From positions 124,001 to 188,000 of the forward strand of contig NZ_JAKRNT010000006.1 of assembly GCF_022346605.1 (NCBI RefSeq): a DNA stretch of 64,000 bases, in the 5' to 3' direction. Origin of the DNA: Sporosarcina sp. ACRSL (GTDB lineage: Bacteria > Bacillota > Bacilli > Bacillales_A > Planococcaceae). The notes under the pieces are model-generated. The model was not told where the DNA came from and did no database searches. It saw nothing but the letters and a program-made list of their open reading frames with translations. Below are positions 16,099 through 26,863 of this stretch, piece by piece (position 1 is the first letter of the stretch; each line of letters starts with the position of its first letter). Made by a program: the position numbers and the translations under genes.

Positions 16099-17516
16099 TG
16101 AGGAAGCTCACATTGAGCAAAAAGATTTTAGTCGTCCTCTTATCAAGTCTCGCTTTCACAATCCTTTTTTCGTTTTTCTTCATTCATTTCCTTTATTCAA
16201 AGCTGTACCTTGCGAGCATTGAGGAGTCAATTGTCTATCAAGGGAAGCGGACGGCATCCCATTATCATTATGGCGAATTGAGCGATGAAATTATTGAAAA
16301 GATCCAATGGTATAACGTCGTATCCGAATATGAAGTGATCGTTGTCGATCAATTGGATGACCTGTCGTCATATTTCCCTTATAAGATCAATTATGAAAAC
16401 CTTGTGGACAATGAAGATCGGGAAAGCTTGGACAAAGGTGCTTACATTATGAAAAAGGGATATGTCGAGGAGCTCGACCGAGAAATTATAGGTGCCATTT
16501 TCCCAATAAAAGGCGAAACAGGACTTATCGGTTTCATATACATATACGTCCCTCTTGCAGCGATACAAGACGTTTTCCGAGAGAGTATTCCCATTTTGCT
16601 CATCGTAGGAATCTTATTCTTTTTCATCCTGTTTCTCCTTCTCAATCGTACCTGGCAATCACTGTTTGGGCCGATGCAGGAACTCCAACGGCTTTCAACA
16701 GAAGTATCAAAAGGAAACTACGGAACACGGATTGAAACTGATCGGGAAGATGAAATTGGCCAATTGGCGAAGGCTTTCAATTCGATGAGTCTTTCTTTAG
16801 AAGAACAGGAAAAAAGGAAGAAGGAATTCACATCCAATCTCGTTCACGAACTGAGGACACCTTTGACGTATATCGGAGGGTATACGCATGCATTGAAGGA
16901 AAAGATCTATTCATCCCCTGAAGAAGCGAGAGGCTATTTGACAACAATCGAGAAAGAAACTGTGCGTTTGAATAAGCTGATCAATGATCTCGTCGAACTG
17001 AATCATCTTCAGGAGGATTTGTATGTGCTTGTCGAAGAACCGATTGTCATTGCACAAATCATATGGGACACGCTTGATTTATTCCACATCCACATGTCTG
17101 AAAAAGAATTGGAACTAAAGACGGATATTGAGGAAGACCTTATTTTGATCGGCGATTCGAAACGGATTCAACAAGTCTTCTACAACATTATCGACAACGC
17201 CGTCAAATATTCTGTCGACAAAGGGAAGTTACACATACAATTGAAATCCACCGGAGATTATATTGAATTTAAAGTGACAAATGAAGGGATCGTCATTCCA
17301 GAGAATGATCTTGACAGGATTGGAGAACGGTTTTTCCGAGCTGATAAAGCAAGGAACCGGACGACAGGAGGAACAGGACTCGGTCTCTCGATCGTCAAAG
17401 AGATCATCCGCCTGCATGAAGGCGTGTTTTCCATTCAAAGCGACACTACCGGAACGACTGTGACAATCCGATTCGTGAATAAAATGAAAGAAGGGATGAA
17501 TAATGAAAACGAGTAA
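16095..17516 (+). CDS. Sensor histidine kinase
   Basis: A 473-residue membrane kinase. Helix 1 is at about 12-34 and helix 2 at about 164-184, enclosing an outer sensor domain of ~125 residues. HAMP follows (185-240), then the phospho-acceptor His251 in VHELRTPLTY, and the ATPase domain with N box (NIIDNAVKYS), GERFFRADKA and GGTGLGLSIV. It overlaps the regulator upstream and the Sco gene downstream (14 bp), so the three genes are one coupled unit. Confidence 0.93.
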   Translation: MMRKLTLSKKILVVLLSSLAFTILFSFFFIHFLYSKLYLASIEESIVYQGKRTASHYHYGELSDEIIEKIQWYNVVSEYEVIVVDQLDDLSSYFPYKINYENLVDNEDRESLDKGAYIMKKGYVEELDREIIGAIFPIKGETGLIGFIYIYVPLAAIQDVFRESIPILLIVGILFFFILFLLLNRTWQSLFGPMQELQRLSTEVSKGNYGTRIETDREDEIGQLAKAFNSMSLSLEEQEKRKKEFTSNLVHELRTPLTYIGGYTHALKEKIYSSPEEARGYLTTIEKETVRLNKLINDLVELNHLQEDLYVLVEEPIVIAQIIWDTLDLFHIHMSEKELELKTDIEEDLILIGDSKRIQQVFYNIIDNAVKYSVDKGKLHIQLKSTGDYIEFKVTNEGIVIPENDLDRIGERFFRADKARNRTTGGTGLGLSIVKEIIRLHEGVFSIQSDTTGTTVTIRFVNKMKEGMNNENE

Positions 17517-18072
17517 ACTGTTAGCTGTGCTGATCATTGCTTCGCTTTTATTGTTCGCTTGCGGCCAAACGAAGCCAACTGACCGCCAAGTCACCTCTTT
17601 CTCCTTCACCGACCAGGACGGAAAAACGTTCGGTACCGATCAGTTAGCCGGAAAGGTATGGATTGCAGATTTTATTTTCACGAATTGCCTTACAGTATGT
17701 ACGCCGATGTCCAATAAAATGGCAGAACTGCAGACGACATTCAAGGAACATGGGATTGAAGTTGAATTCGTGACGTTCACCGTCGATCCGGAAACCGACA
17801 CGCCCGAAGTTTTAAAAGACTACATTGGACAATTTACAGATGATGAATCAAACTGGCATTTATTGACGGGCTATTCACAAGATACAATCGAAGAATTAGC
17901 CATCAATCAGTTTCGTACGATTGTCCAAAAACCGGATTCCTCCGGTCAGGTTATTCACGGAACGATTTTCTTTGTCATAGACCAACAAGGCTATATCGTA
18001 GATGAATTTAATTATATGGAGGAGTCAGTTGAAGAGCAGATCCTCGATGAAGTCGCCCGCCTTGTAAAATGA
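17503..18072 (+). CDS. Sco1/SenC family lipoprotein
   Basis: A 189-residue lipoprotein with signal ending LLLFACG (Cys20) and a thioredoxin-like domain. The copper ligands of Sco proteins are present: CLTVC (Cys62, Cys66) and His152 in IHGTIFF. Sco proteins deliver copper to the CuA site of cytochrome oxidase and act outside the membrane. It lies 3' of and overlaps the kinase gene, so the pair may respond to copper or respiratory redox state. Confidence 0.92.
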   Translation: MKTSKLLAVLIIASLLLFACGQTKPTDRQVTSFSFTDQDGKTFGTDQLAGKVWIADFIFTNCLTVCTPMSNKMAELQTTFKEHGIEVEFVTFTVDPETDTPEVLKDYIGQFTDDESNWHLLTGYSQDTIEELAINQFRTIVQKPDSSGQVIHGTIFFVIDQQGYIVDEFNYMEESVEEQILDEVARLVK

Positions 18073-18145
18073 TAGCGGATTGTTTGGCGATGAAGCGTAA
18101 AACTGGTAGCATGTAGGCAACAAGTTTTTCACGGGAGGAATCCGC

Positions 18146-18445
18146 TTGAAAGAATCGATCTCATCTTTAACCTACTACACAATCGAGCGGTCAATCGATT
18201 GGTTCGAACAGAAGCATCATCAAACATTTCGCACCCTTCTGTTATACGAGGAATCGATTGCCTCGTCAGACCAAACTTTTTCATTGAACGATGTACATGA
18301 CGTATCCTATCGCCCATTTTCAAATGGCACCGGACTTTTTTATCTTCATACGAACCGTGGGGTTTTTACTTTCGGTGTGAATGAAAATCCGAATGAATTC
18401 ATCAATTCCTATAAGCGTTTAAAAGGGGATCCTTTCGCTTTTTGA
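18146..18445 (+). CDS. Hypothetical protein, 99 residues
   Basis: A small soluble protein with alternating beta-prone segments, perhaps a PH-like domain; no family is recognised. The TTG start at 18146 follows GGGAGGA. It lies between the Sco gene and the general stress gene, each apparently independent. Confidence 0.6.
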   Translation: MKESISSLTYYTIERSIDWFEQKHHQTFRTLLLYEESIASSDQTFSLNDVHDVSYRPFSNGTGLFYLHTNRGVFTFGVNENPNEFINSYKRLKGDPFAF

Positions 18446-18469
18446 TACGTTTGATGCATAGGCTCCTTA

Positions 18470-18494
18470 GTTTAATTTGTCCTTTTAGAGGTAT
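18470..18494 (+). promoter_or_regulatory. SigB-type promoter
   Basis: GTTTAA (18470-18475), 13 bp spacer, then AGGTAT (18489-18494). This matches the B. subtilis SigB consensus (GTTTAA, 12-15 bp, GGGTAT) with one change. It lies 35 bp ahead of a general stress protein gene, the expected kind of target. Confidence 0.75.
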
Positions 18495-18528
18495 AGATAA
18501 GACAAATACAACTAGGAGGTAATGTCAA

Positions 18529-18849
18529 ATGGTCTTGAAAAAAATCGTTGAAAATGCCGTGCAGGCTAAAAAAGAAATCGATGAATTGACAGCACAAGGA
18601 TATACGCATGACGATATCTATATATTCGCCCATGATAAAAAAAGGGCTGAGAATATAACGGATGCGCTTGACACAGAAACCGTCGGCATGAAGGAGCAAG
18701 GATTCCTTGACAGCATGAAAAACATGTTTACGTCACGTGGCGACGAGCTCCGCAGCAAAATGGAAGCGGCGGGATTAACAGCAGAAGATGCTGCTGACGC
18801 AGAAAAAGAGCTCGATCATGGAAAACTTGTGTTAATTGTAAAGAAATAA
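18529..18849 (+). CDS. yflT: General stress protein 17M-like (YflT family)
   Basis: A 106-residue soluble protein with the YflT/GSP17M pattern: an N-terminal alpha/beta segment (EIDELTAQGYTHDDIYIFAHD) and a C-terminal helix-turn ending in GKLVLIVKK. B. subtilis YflT is a SigB-dependent general stress protein of unknown activity. AGGAGGT is eight bases before ATG 18529; an out-of-frame ATG at 18522 is closer but yields only a few codons. The SigB-like promoter upstream supports the call. Confidence 0.82.
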   Translation: MVLKKIVENAVQAKKEIDELTAQGYTHDDIYIFAHDKKRAENITDALDTETVGMKEQGFLDSMKNMFTSRGDELRSKMEAAGLTAEDAADAEKELDHGKLVLIVKK

Positions 18850-18971
18850 TAATAATGAATTGTGGCTGATCCCTTCCTACAGGGACAGCCCTTTTTCATC
18901 CTTTTGCACCTACATTCAACACTTCCCCCTCTTTTTCCGTTATGATATGTACTGAAAGTGGGTGCAATTCG

Positions 18972-19349
18972 ATGGATAATAAATTATGGAAAATAGGTTT
19001 TTTCACCGGCCTGACTTCCTTCGTACTTCTCATTTTAGGAATTCGGACCATCTTAGGGACTGAATTGGTATTTAAAAATTACTTGGCATTCGGCGTATTC
19101 GGCTTGATTGTCGGCATCCTTGCATCTTCTATGCTTTTTTATAATTTGAAGATTGCCTTTAGGATTTTCATGACAGCTCTCGTTTTAGGGTTTGCCGAGT
19201 TTTTTAGAAGTTTTCTCATGGACAAGGATGGATTTGGAGACTTAGCGGGCATTTTGTCGTTATTCATCATTACGACTTTCGGGTTTGGCATCGCAATCAT
19301 CGTCCAATTTATCGTCATCGGCGTTCGGAAAATAAAAGAAAAAGACTGA
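18972..19349 (+). CDS. Four-helix membrane protein, unknown function
   Basis: A 125-residue protein with four membrane helices (about 8-27, 34-57, 62-80 and 93-117). No family is recognised. ATG 18972 (MDNKLWKIG) is taken rather than an earlier ATG at 18942, since the earlier start adds a polar, unlikely leader; the ribosome site (AAGTGGGTG) is weak. Confidence 0.65.
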   Translation: MDNKLWKIGFFTGLTSFVLLILGIRTILGTELVFKNYLAFGVFGLIVGILASSMLFYNLKIAFRIFMTALVLGFAEFFRSFLMDKDGFGDLAGILSLFIITTFGFGIAIIVQFIVIGVRKIKEKD

Positions 19350-19352
19350 TGG

Positions 19353-19388
19353 AAAGGCCGTCTCTCTTCAATGGAGGGCGGTCTTTTT
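19353..19388 (+). terminator. Terminator before tpl
   Basis: An imperfect stem formed by AAAGGCCGTCTCTC and GAGGGCGGTCTTT, followed by TT; it ends the 18972-19349 transcript. Confidence 0.7.
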
Positions 19389-19415
19389 AAGATTCATTGA
19401 ATATTAACATTCTAA

Positions 19416-20885
<1,470 letters not shown>

Positions 20886-20903
20886 AATAAAGGAGCCCTT
20901 GTA
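20886..20903. repeat. Single unit of the AATAAAGGAGCCCTTGT repeat
   Basis: The sequence directly after the tpl stop, AATAAAGGAGCCCTTGT, is identical to a unit of the small array after serA at 63852-63903. Confidence 0.6.
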
Positions 20904-20914
20904 TGGTCATCGAG

Positions 20915-20943
20915 AAAAAAACGCTCAGTTTGAGCGTTTTTTT
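20915..20943. terminator. Terminator after tpl
   Basis: AAAAAAACGCTCA pairs perfectly with TGAGCGTTTTTTT across a three-base loop; it works in both directions between convergent genes. Confidence 0.92.
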
Positions 20944-20966
20944 GATTTATATTTACTATAATTCTA

Positions 20967-21482
20967 TTAATTATTAATTGGTAATTCTACTTTCTCTAGG
21001 AGTATTACCGCAGCTTTGTTTTCCTCGAATCCAATCTCTAGGTTGATCATATTTTCTTTATCAAAATAGCCAATTATGTCTAATCCACTTTCAACTCTTT
21101 CATAAAAGTCCTCACCATATGCTTGAATAACATCTTCTTTTGTATCGCTCACTGTAATTCCTTTTGCCGTTTGATAATTATTGTTGAAATAATAGCGAAA
21201 CACTTTATCCTCCATAATCCCAAACTCGATTCCTTCATAAATTAGATATTTTGAGGTTGGATTGGTTTCAATATTAACTTTTACTGGTTTGCCAAAAGTC
21301 CCTGTAACATCATTTGTAGTTGAGTTTATTTTGATTGAGCTTACATTTTCCTCTGAGAGATTAATGCTCTCCGTACTATTATAGAAATCCGTTTTACTCT
21401 TAGCGAAGGGATCACATCCTATTACAAATAAAAGCATAAATAGACTAAAAATTAGTGTTCCAAATTTCGTTTTACTCTTCAA
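20967..21482 (-). CDS. Lipoprotein of unknown function
   Basis: A 171-residue exported protein with signal ending FVIGC (Cys23) and an outer domain that is acidic and beta-rich. No family is recognised. It starts with TTG at 21482 behind GGTGGAG. It is AT-rich in codon choice compared with its neighbours. Confidence 0.65.
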   Translation of the reverse strand: MKSKTKFGTLIFSLFMLLFVIGCDPFAKSKTDFYNSTESINLSEENVSSIKINSTTNDVTGTFGKPVKVNIETNPTSKYLIYEGIEFGIMEDKVFRYYFNNNYQTAKGITVSDTKEDVIQAYGEDFYERVESGLDIIGYFDKENMINLEIGFEENKAAVILLEKVELPINN

Positions 21483-21607
21483 TTTAAAACTCCACCTTAA
21501 TACTTATTACTATATTATTTAACGAAAATGGTTTGTAAAGGTTCGAAATTACACTTAACAACTAAACCACCCTCAGTATTAGCACGTAAATTGATGTAGA
21601 AACAAAA

Positions 21608-21644
21608 AAGGAGACATAAATTCATATGTGAATTATGTCTCCTT
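21608..21644 (-). terminator. Terminator after rlmN
   Basis: AAGGAGACATAAATTCA pairs with TGAATTATGTCTCCTT (one bulged A); on the minus strand it is followed by TTTTTTG. Confidence 0.88.
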
Positions 21645-21665
21645 ACTGGCATGCGTTTTTCGTAT

Positions 21666-22733
21666 TTATTTCGCTGTTTTTTCTTTCTTGATTTGCTTGC
21701 TTCGTAATTGTCCGCAAGCTGCGTCAATGTCTGACCCTTGTTCCCAGCGGACGCCACAGTTAATGCCGCGTTTCTTCAATGCTTCATAAAACGACTTGAT
21801 CGCTTCAGGTTTGCTTCGTTGGTATTGTCCATGCTCATCAACTGGGTTGTACGGAATGAGGTTCACGTAAGACAAATGCCGTTTGTTATGAAGCAGCTTT
21901 GCCAATTGCTCGGCTTCTGCGATGTGATCGTTTACGTCATCCAATAGGATGTATTCGAAAGTGATCCGACGGTTTGTCGTTTCCAAATAGTAATCGATTG
22001 CATCCATCAGCTTTTCGATCGGGTACGCTTTGTTAATTTTCATAATGCTCGTCCGAAGATCATTGTTCGGTGCATGAAGGGATACCGCCAAGTTGATTTG
22101 GATATTTTCTTCAGCAAACTCACGGATTTTCGGTGTCAAGCCACTTGTAGACACAGTGATGTGTCGAGCGCCGATCGATAAGCCTTTCTGGTCATTGACG
22201 ACACGCAGGAAGTTCATCAAATTCGTATAGTTGTCGAACGGTTCCCCAATACCCATGACGACGATATGGCTAACACGTTCCCCTGCGCCGACTTCGTCTA
22301 GATGCTCTTGCACTTTCATAATTTGTCCAACGATTTCTCCGGCATCCAAATCCCTGTTTTTCCGCAATAAACCGCTGGCGCAGAAACTGCATCCAATATT
22401 GCACCCGACTTGTGTCGTTACACATACCGAGTAGCCATAAGGAAATTTCATCAAAACAGTTTCAATCAAGTTGCCGTCTTGCATCTTAAACAGGAATTTA
22501 ATCGTTCCATCATTCGAAACTTGCTTCACCGACTGTTCAAGCGTCTGTATTACAAAATTCTCCTCCAATAATTGAAGGCATTCTTTATTTATATTCGACA
22601 TATCTGCAAAGTTGTTGACGCGCTTTTTGTAAAGCCAGTCCCAAACTTGTGCAGCACGGAATTTCTTTTGTCCATTATCGACTAGCCAATTTGTCAATTG
22701 ATCCAATGTTAAGCCGTAAATTGATTTTTTCAT
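21666..22733 (-). CDS. rlmN: 23S rRNA (adenine(2503)-C2)-methyltransferase RlmN
   Basis: A radical SAM enzyme that methylates A2503 of 23S rRNA and also tRNA. The cluster motif CNIGCSFC gives Cys111, Cys115 and Cys118. The methyl-carrying cysteine pair of the family is near the C-terminus (DIDAACGQL) and in the radical domain. Length (355) is normal. It is monocistronic with its own terminator. Confidence 0.96.
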   Translation of the reverse strand: MKKSIYGLTLDQLTNWLVDNGQKKFRAAQVWDWLYKKRVNNFADMSNINKECLQLLEENFVIQTLEQSVKQVSNDGTIKFLFKMQDGNLIETVLMKFPYGYSVCVTTQVGCNIGCSFCASGLLRKNRDLDAGEIVGQIMKVQEHLDEVGAGERVSHIVVMGIGEPFDNYTNLMNFLRVVNDQKGLSIGARHITVSTSGLTPKIREFAEENIQINLAVSLHAPNNDLRTSIMKINKAYPIEKLMDAIDYYLETTNRRITFEYILLDDVNDHIAEAEQLAKLLHNKRHLSYVNLIPYNPVDEHGQYQRSKPEAIKSFYEALKKRGINCGVRWEQGSDIDAACGQLRSKQIKKEKTAK

Positions 22734-22829
22734 GTCAATTCCTCACTTCTAACTTTTGCATTCAGTCAGTATACCATAAAAACAGCAAAAAAAGAAGAAA
22801 AAAGCTGTATCAAATAAGTACAGCTTTCA

Positions 22830-23012
22830 TTATTTTGGCTCGTTTGCACGATTTTTATCCTGTTTTATTTTCATGACAAGAACGAAAGTATTCAATACTG
22901 CTAATACAGTGAACAAAATGGCAACAGCTGTTCGCCCTTTTGTGAAAAAGTCAATTGCAAAATAGCCCAATAAGATGATCAATGCGATATCGATAAATTT
23001 CGGGGTAGTCAT
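22830..23012 (-). CDS. 60-residue membrane protein
   Basis: A small protein with two membrane helices (about residues 6-24 and 28-50) and a basic, polar tail. ATG 23012 follows AAGGAGGAAGG. An upstream extension to 23123 would overlap hisC and has no site. It lies 86 bp downstream of hisC and may be read through from the his operon; no function is known. Confidence 0.6.
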   Translation of the reverse strand: MTTPKFIDIALIILLGYFAIDFFTKGRTAVAILFTVLAVLNTFVLVMKIKQDKNRANEPK

Positions 23013-23098
23013 CTGGATGCCTTCCTCCTTAACGTTAAACGTCCATTTGACACCAGTATAGCAGTTCCGTACCCAGCATTGCCATTGAATATTCAAAT

Positions 23099-24166
23099 TC
23101 AGTTTTCGCCAGCTAGTATCCATTCTAGTTTCTTTAATAGACTGTCCATCTGTTCATCCGTACCAATTGTAATACGGAAATAGTTATCGATGCCGGATTG
23201 ATTGAAATGGCGTACAAGAATGCCTTCGTCCTTCAATTTCGTATATAAATCTACAGCTCGCATGTTTGAATGGGAAGCAAAGACAAAATTCGTTTGAGAC
23301 GGCAAAACATTAAATCCTAATTCTTTCAACGCTTCTGTGAGACGTTCTCGGGTTTCCTTAATTTTCAAGACTGTTTCGTCAAAGTATTTTTGATCCTTGA
23401 AAGCCGCAGTCGCCCCGGCAATTGCAAGCCTGTCAATCGTATAGGAGTTGAATGAATCTTTAATTCTTATAAGCGCTTCGATCAATGCAGGGTGACCAAT
23501 CGCATAGCCAACACGCATACCCGCAAGTGATCTGGATTTTGATGTCGTTTGGACGACAAGAAGATTTTCATGCGACTTGACCAATTGAACTGCGGACTCA
23601 GGTGCAAAATCGATATAGGCTTCATCGATGATGACGACAGTATCTGGGTTGTTCACGACGACGGACTCGACCCATGATAGGTCCATATATAGGCTTGTCG
23701 GTGCATTTGGATTTGGCAAGATGACGCCTCCATCAGCTCCGAAGAAAGGCTTTGCGGGCAATGTAAAGTCTTCATTCACTTCAATCGTCTCATATGGAAT
23801 GTTAAACAGTTTAGCATACACTGGGTAGAAGCTATATGTAATCGCCGGGAAGCGGATCGGTTTACCAGGATTGAAAAAGGCCATGAATGAAAATGCGAGG
23901 ACTTCATCCGACCCGTTTCCGACGAAGACCTGTTCCGCAGAGATGCCATTCGTTTCCGCGATGACACGCCGCAATTCGTCCACTGTAGGAGAAGGATACA
24001 ACCGGAGCTGCCCTTCCAGTTGCTTCAATATGGCTTCCTTCACTAGTGGACTTGGGGGGTACGGATTTTCATTCGTATTCAATTTGATAATATCCCGATC
24101 ATTTAATTGTTCACCTGGCACATACGGTTCCGTCCGCTTCACCATTTCACTCCAAAATTTACTCAT
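23099..24166 (-). CDS. hisC: Histidinol-phosphate aminotransferase HisC
   Basis: A class I/II PLP aminotransferase (355 residues) that converts imidazole acetol phosphate and glutamate to histidinol phosphate. [11 protein letters not shown] opening, IDEAYIDF and the PLP lysine in [14 protein letters not shown] are all present. It overlaps hisIE by eight bases and is the last his gene. In many bacilli hisC sits in the aromatic operon instead and serves both pathways; here it belongs to the his operon. Confidence 0.95.
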   Translation of the reverse strand: MSKFWSEMVKRTEPYVPGEQLNDRDIIKLNTNENPYPPSPLVKEAILKQLEGQLRLYPSPTVDELRRVIAETNGISAEQVFVGNGSDEVLAFSFMAFFNPGKPIRFPAITYSFYPVYAKLFNIPYETIEVNEDFTLPAKPFFGADGGVILPNPNAPTSLYMDLSWVESVVVNNPDTVVIIDEAYIDFAPESAVQLVKSHENLLVVQTTSKSRSLAGMRVGYAIGHPALIEALIRIKDSFNSYTIDRLAIAGATAAFKDQKYFDETVLKIKETRERLTEALKELGFNVLPSQTNFVFASHSNMRAVDLYTKLKDEGILVRHFNQSGIDNYFRITIGTDEQMDSLLKKLEWILAGEN

Positions 24167-24800
24167 TCCGCAACACTTCCTTCTTCGGCCTTCTTTCCCG
24201 AAGGATGGACTTCACGTCATCGACCGACACGTCGAGCAGTTCCATGAGGACAAGCGTATGATACGTCAAGTCGGCAATTTCATTCGTCAGTTCATCCTTA
24301 TCCCGGTTTTTAGCGCCGATGACAACCTCTGTCGATTCTTCTCCAATCTTTTTCAACACTTTGTCGACCCCTTCACGAAAGAGGTACGAAGTATAAGAGC
24401 CTTCAACCGGATTTGCACGGCGCTCCTTTATTTCATCGACGACTTCATGCACGACTGAGCGTACTGAACTCTCTTTTTCGAATTGGGTCGAATAAAAGCA
24501 TGTCGTTTCTCCCGTATGGCACGCGGGGCCAAGCGGCGTTACTTGAAGGAGTATTGTATCTTGATCGCAATCGATGGAGAGCCGTTTAACAATTTGACGA
24601 TTGCCGGAAGTTGCGCCTTTATTCCACAGTTCCTGCCTGGAACGACTATAAAACCAAGCCTCTTCCGTTTCAATCGTCTTTTGGATCGCCTCGCGATTCA
24701 TATAGGCGAGCATGAGAACTTCACCTGTCCGCTCATCTTGGACGATGGCGGGAATTAAACCGTTTTGATCAAATAAAAGTGCTTCAATTTCCATTTGCAT
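24159..24800 (-). CDS. hisI: Bifunctional phosphoribosyl-AMP cyclohydrolase / phosphoribosyl-ATP diphosphatase HisIE
   Basis: A 213-residue fusion for steps two and three of histidine synthesis. The N-terminal cyclohydrolase domain has the metal site DCDQDTILL and the [12 protein letters not shown] cysteines (about residues 91-102). The C-terminal diphosphatase domain has [14 protein letters not shown]. Its ATG at 24800 overlaps the hisF stop by one base (TAATG). Confidence 0.95.
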   Translation of the reverse strand: MQMEIEALLFDQNGLIPAIVQDERTGEVLMLAYMNREAIQKTIETEEAWFYSRSRQELWNKGATSGNRQIVKRLSIDCDQDTILLQVTPLGPACHTGETTCFYSTQFEKESSVRSVVHEVVDEIKERRANPVEGSYTSYLFREGVDKVLKKIGEESTEVVIGAKNRDKDELTNEIADLTYHTLVLMELLDVSVDDVKSILRERRPKKEVLRNE

Positions 24801-25555
24801 TACGCATCATTCCTCACAACTTGTTTTTCCAGATACGTCTTCAATTCCGCAATATCGATTTCTTCGAAATGGAATACCGAAGCGGCAAGGGCGGCACTTG
24901 CCTTCCCTGCTGTCAATACTTCCACGAAATGCTCGGGCTTGCCTGCTCCCCCGCTTGCAATGATCGGAATACTGACTGCCTCCGCAATCGCTTTGTTGAG
25001 GTCGATATCATAACCATCCTTTACGCCGTCTTCGTCAATGCTGTTGACGACAAGTTCACCTGCGCCTAATCGCTCACCTTGTTTAGCCCATTCGATCGCA
25101 TCTAGTCCAGTTTCTTCCATGCCGCCTTTTGCGAAGACAGACCATTTATCAGGACCCGTTTTCTTAACGTCCATTGAAAGGATGATCCGCTCGGAGCCAA
25201 ATTTCTCGGCCGCTTCTTTGATCAAATCAGGATTTTTTAAAGCAGCGCTGTTAATGGAAACTTTATCCCCACCGATGCTGAAAATTTTCTCAATGTCATC
25301 AGTTGTCCGAATGCCTCCCCCGACGATGAAAGGAATCGGAACTTCCTTTGCAATTTCTTCTATTAAATCAAGGAACATATCCCTGTTTTTCGTAGAGGCG
25401 GATATATCATAAAAGACGAGTTCGTCCGCACCGTCTGCTACATATTTTTTTGCAAGCGTAAGCGGATCCGCAATTTCAGCGACATCCAAAAACTTCTTCC
25501 CTTTTACAACTTTCCGGTTATCGACGTCCATGCAAGGAATGATTCGGTTTTTCAT
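24800..25555 (-). CDS. hisF: Imidazole glycerol phosphate synthase cyclase subunit HisF
   Basis: A 251-residue TIM barrel that closes the imidazole ring. The catalytic aspartates are in CMDVDN (Asp10) and LSMDVKK (about Asp130). HisF normally works with HisH, which supplies ammonia from glutamine; no hisH gene is present in this operon. GGAGG precedes ATG 25555, which overlaps hisA by four bases. Confidence 0.96.
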   Translation of the reverse strand: MKNRIIPCMDVDNRKVVKGKKFLDVAEIADPLTLAKKYVADGADELVFYDISASTKNRDMFLDLIEEIAKEVPIPFIVGGGIRTTDDIEKIFSIGGDKVSINSAALKNPDLIKEAAEKFGSERIILSMDVKKTGPDKWSVFAKGGMEETGLDAIEWAKQGERLGAGELVVNSIDEDGVKDGYDIDLNKAIAEAVSIPIIASGGAGKPEHFVEVLTAGKASAALAASVFHFEEIDIAELKTYLEKQVVRNDA

Positions 25556-26265
25556 CGTTTAGCCTCCAATACAGTTTCCAAAGTGAGAGTCCCTTCATAC
25601 AACGCTTTTCCGATGATGGCTCCGTATAGCCCCATCTCTCTCAGTTTTCGAACATCCTCTTCGGTCGAGACACCGCCGGAAGCGATAATGTCCATATCGG
25701 CTGCACGATTCATCACATATAATTCATCAAAATTCGGCCCTTGCATCATGCCATCTTTTTGAATATCGGTGTAGACGACCGTTTGAACTCCTATTTCCTC
25801 AAGCTTACGTAACAATTTGACCGCTTTGACATCTGACGTTTCCGTCCAACCGTCCGTTGCGACAAATCCATTGCGTGCATCGATTGATACTGCAATTTTT
25901 TCACCGTATTTGGCGACAGCATCCTTTAGAAAATCCGGATCTTGAACGGCGGCTGTCCCGATAATGACTCTGCTAACGCCATTTGCAATATGCGAATCAA
26001 TCGTTTCCATCGATCGTATCCCCCCGCCGACTTGCACAGGGACATTGACTGCCTTCGCAATTTCAGCGATCGCTTCCTTGTTTAATGAATCACCGGTTTT
26101 CGCGCCATCCAAATCGACGACATGTATATACTCGGCACCTTGCCTTTCCCATTCCACTGCCACGTCCGAAGGCGAGTCATTGTAAACCGTTTCCTGATCA
26201 TAATCGCCTTGGATTAGACGGACGCATTTGCCTCCCCGGATATCAATTGCTGGAAATAAAATCAT
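25552..26265 (-). CDS. hisA: ProFAR isomerase HisA
   Basis: A 237-residue TIM barrel isomerase. FPAIDIRGGKCVRL holds the first catalytic Asp and VVYTDIQKDG the second. The ATG at 26265 behind AAGGGGGAG is the start; the reading frame further upstream to 26313 overlaps hisB and is not used. The 13 bp gap to hisB is the place where hisH lies in B. subtilis. Confidence 0.96.
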   Translation of the reverse strand: MILFPAIDIRGGKCVRLIQGDYDQETVYNDSPSDVAVEWERQGAEYIHVVDLDGAKTGDSLNKEAIAEIAKAVNVPVQVGGGIRSMETIDSHIANGVSRVIIGTAAVQDPDFLKDAVAKYGEKIAVSIDARNGFVATDGWTETSDVKAVKLLRKLEEIGVQTVVYTDIQKDGMMQGPNFDELYVMNRAADMDIIASGGVSTEEDVRKLREMGLYGAIIGKALYEGTLTLETVLEAKR

Positions 26266-26278
26266 TGTGGACTCCCCC

Positions 26279-26863
26279 TTATAAAATACCCTTCGTTGAG
26301 GGAACCCCCTCAATTTCCGGATTTATCGTACTCGCAATACGCAATGCCCTGCCAAAGCTTTTAAAAATGGATTCGATAATATGATGACTGTTTTTACCGT
26401 ATTGCAAATTGATATGCAACGTCACATTGGCATGTCTCGTAAAAGCGTGGAAAAACTCCTCTACCAATTCGGTATCGAAATCTCCTACTTTATCTTTCAA
26501 TCCTTCAACATTATAGACTAGAAAGGAGCGTCCACTAATATCGAGTGATACGGTGGACAACGCTTCATCCATCGGCGTCGAAACAAGCGAATACCGTTCA
26601 ATGCCTTCCTTGTTCCCGATAGCAGTATTAAAAGCCTGACCAAGCACAATTCCGATATCCTCGACGGTATGATGCTGATCGACAGCTAGATCGCCATCGC
26701 AAGCCACCTTTAAGTCAAATCTTCCGTGATTCGCGAACAACGTCAACATATGATCGAGAAAACCGACACCCGTCCGTATGTCCGTTTTGCCTGTTCCATC
26801 GATTGAAAACTCCAAGTCGATCGATGTTTCTGCAGTGCTCCTCGAAATTCTTTCACTTCTCAC
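26279..26863 (-). CDS. hisB: Imidazoleglycerol-phosphate dehydratase HisB
   Basis: A 194-residue Mn-dependent dehydratase, single-domain form. Metal ligands are in GFLDHML, HHTVEDIG, HAFTRHA and KNSHHIIE. It starts with GTG overlapping the hisD stop (GTGA). Confidence 0.96.
   Translation of the reverse strand: MRSERISRSTAETSIDLEFSIDGTGKTDIRTGVGFLDHMLTLFANHGRFDLKVACDGDLAVDQHHTVEDIGIVLGQAFNTAIGNKEGIERYSLVSTPMDEALSTVSLDISGRSFLVYNVEGLKDKVGDFDTELVEEFFHAFTRHANVTLHINLQYGKNSHHIIESIFKSFGRALRIASTINPEIEGVPSTKGIL

Noticed and set aside
21515..21757. 80-codon minus-strand ORF over the end of rlmN
   Set aside because: It is a shadow in another frame of rlmN and the terminator.
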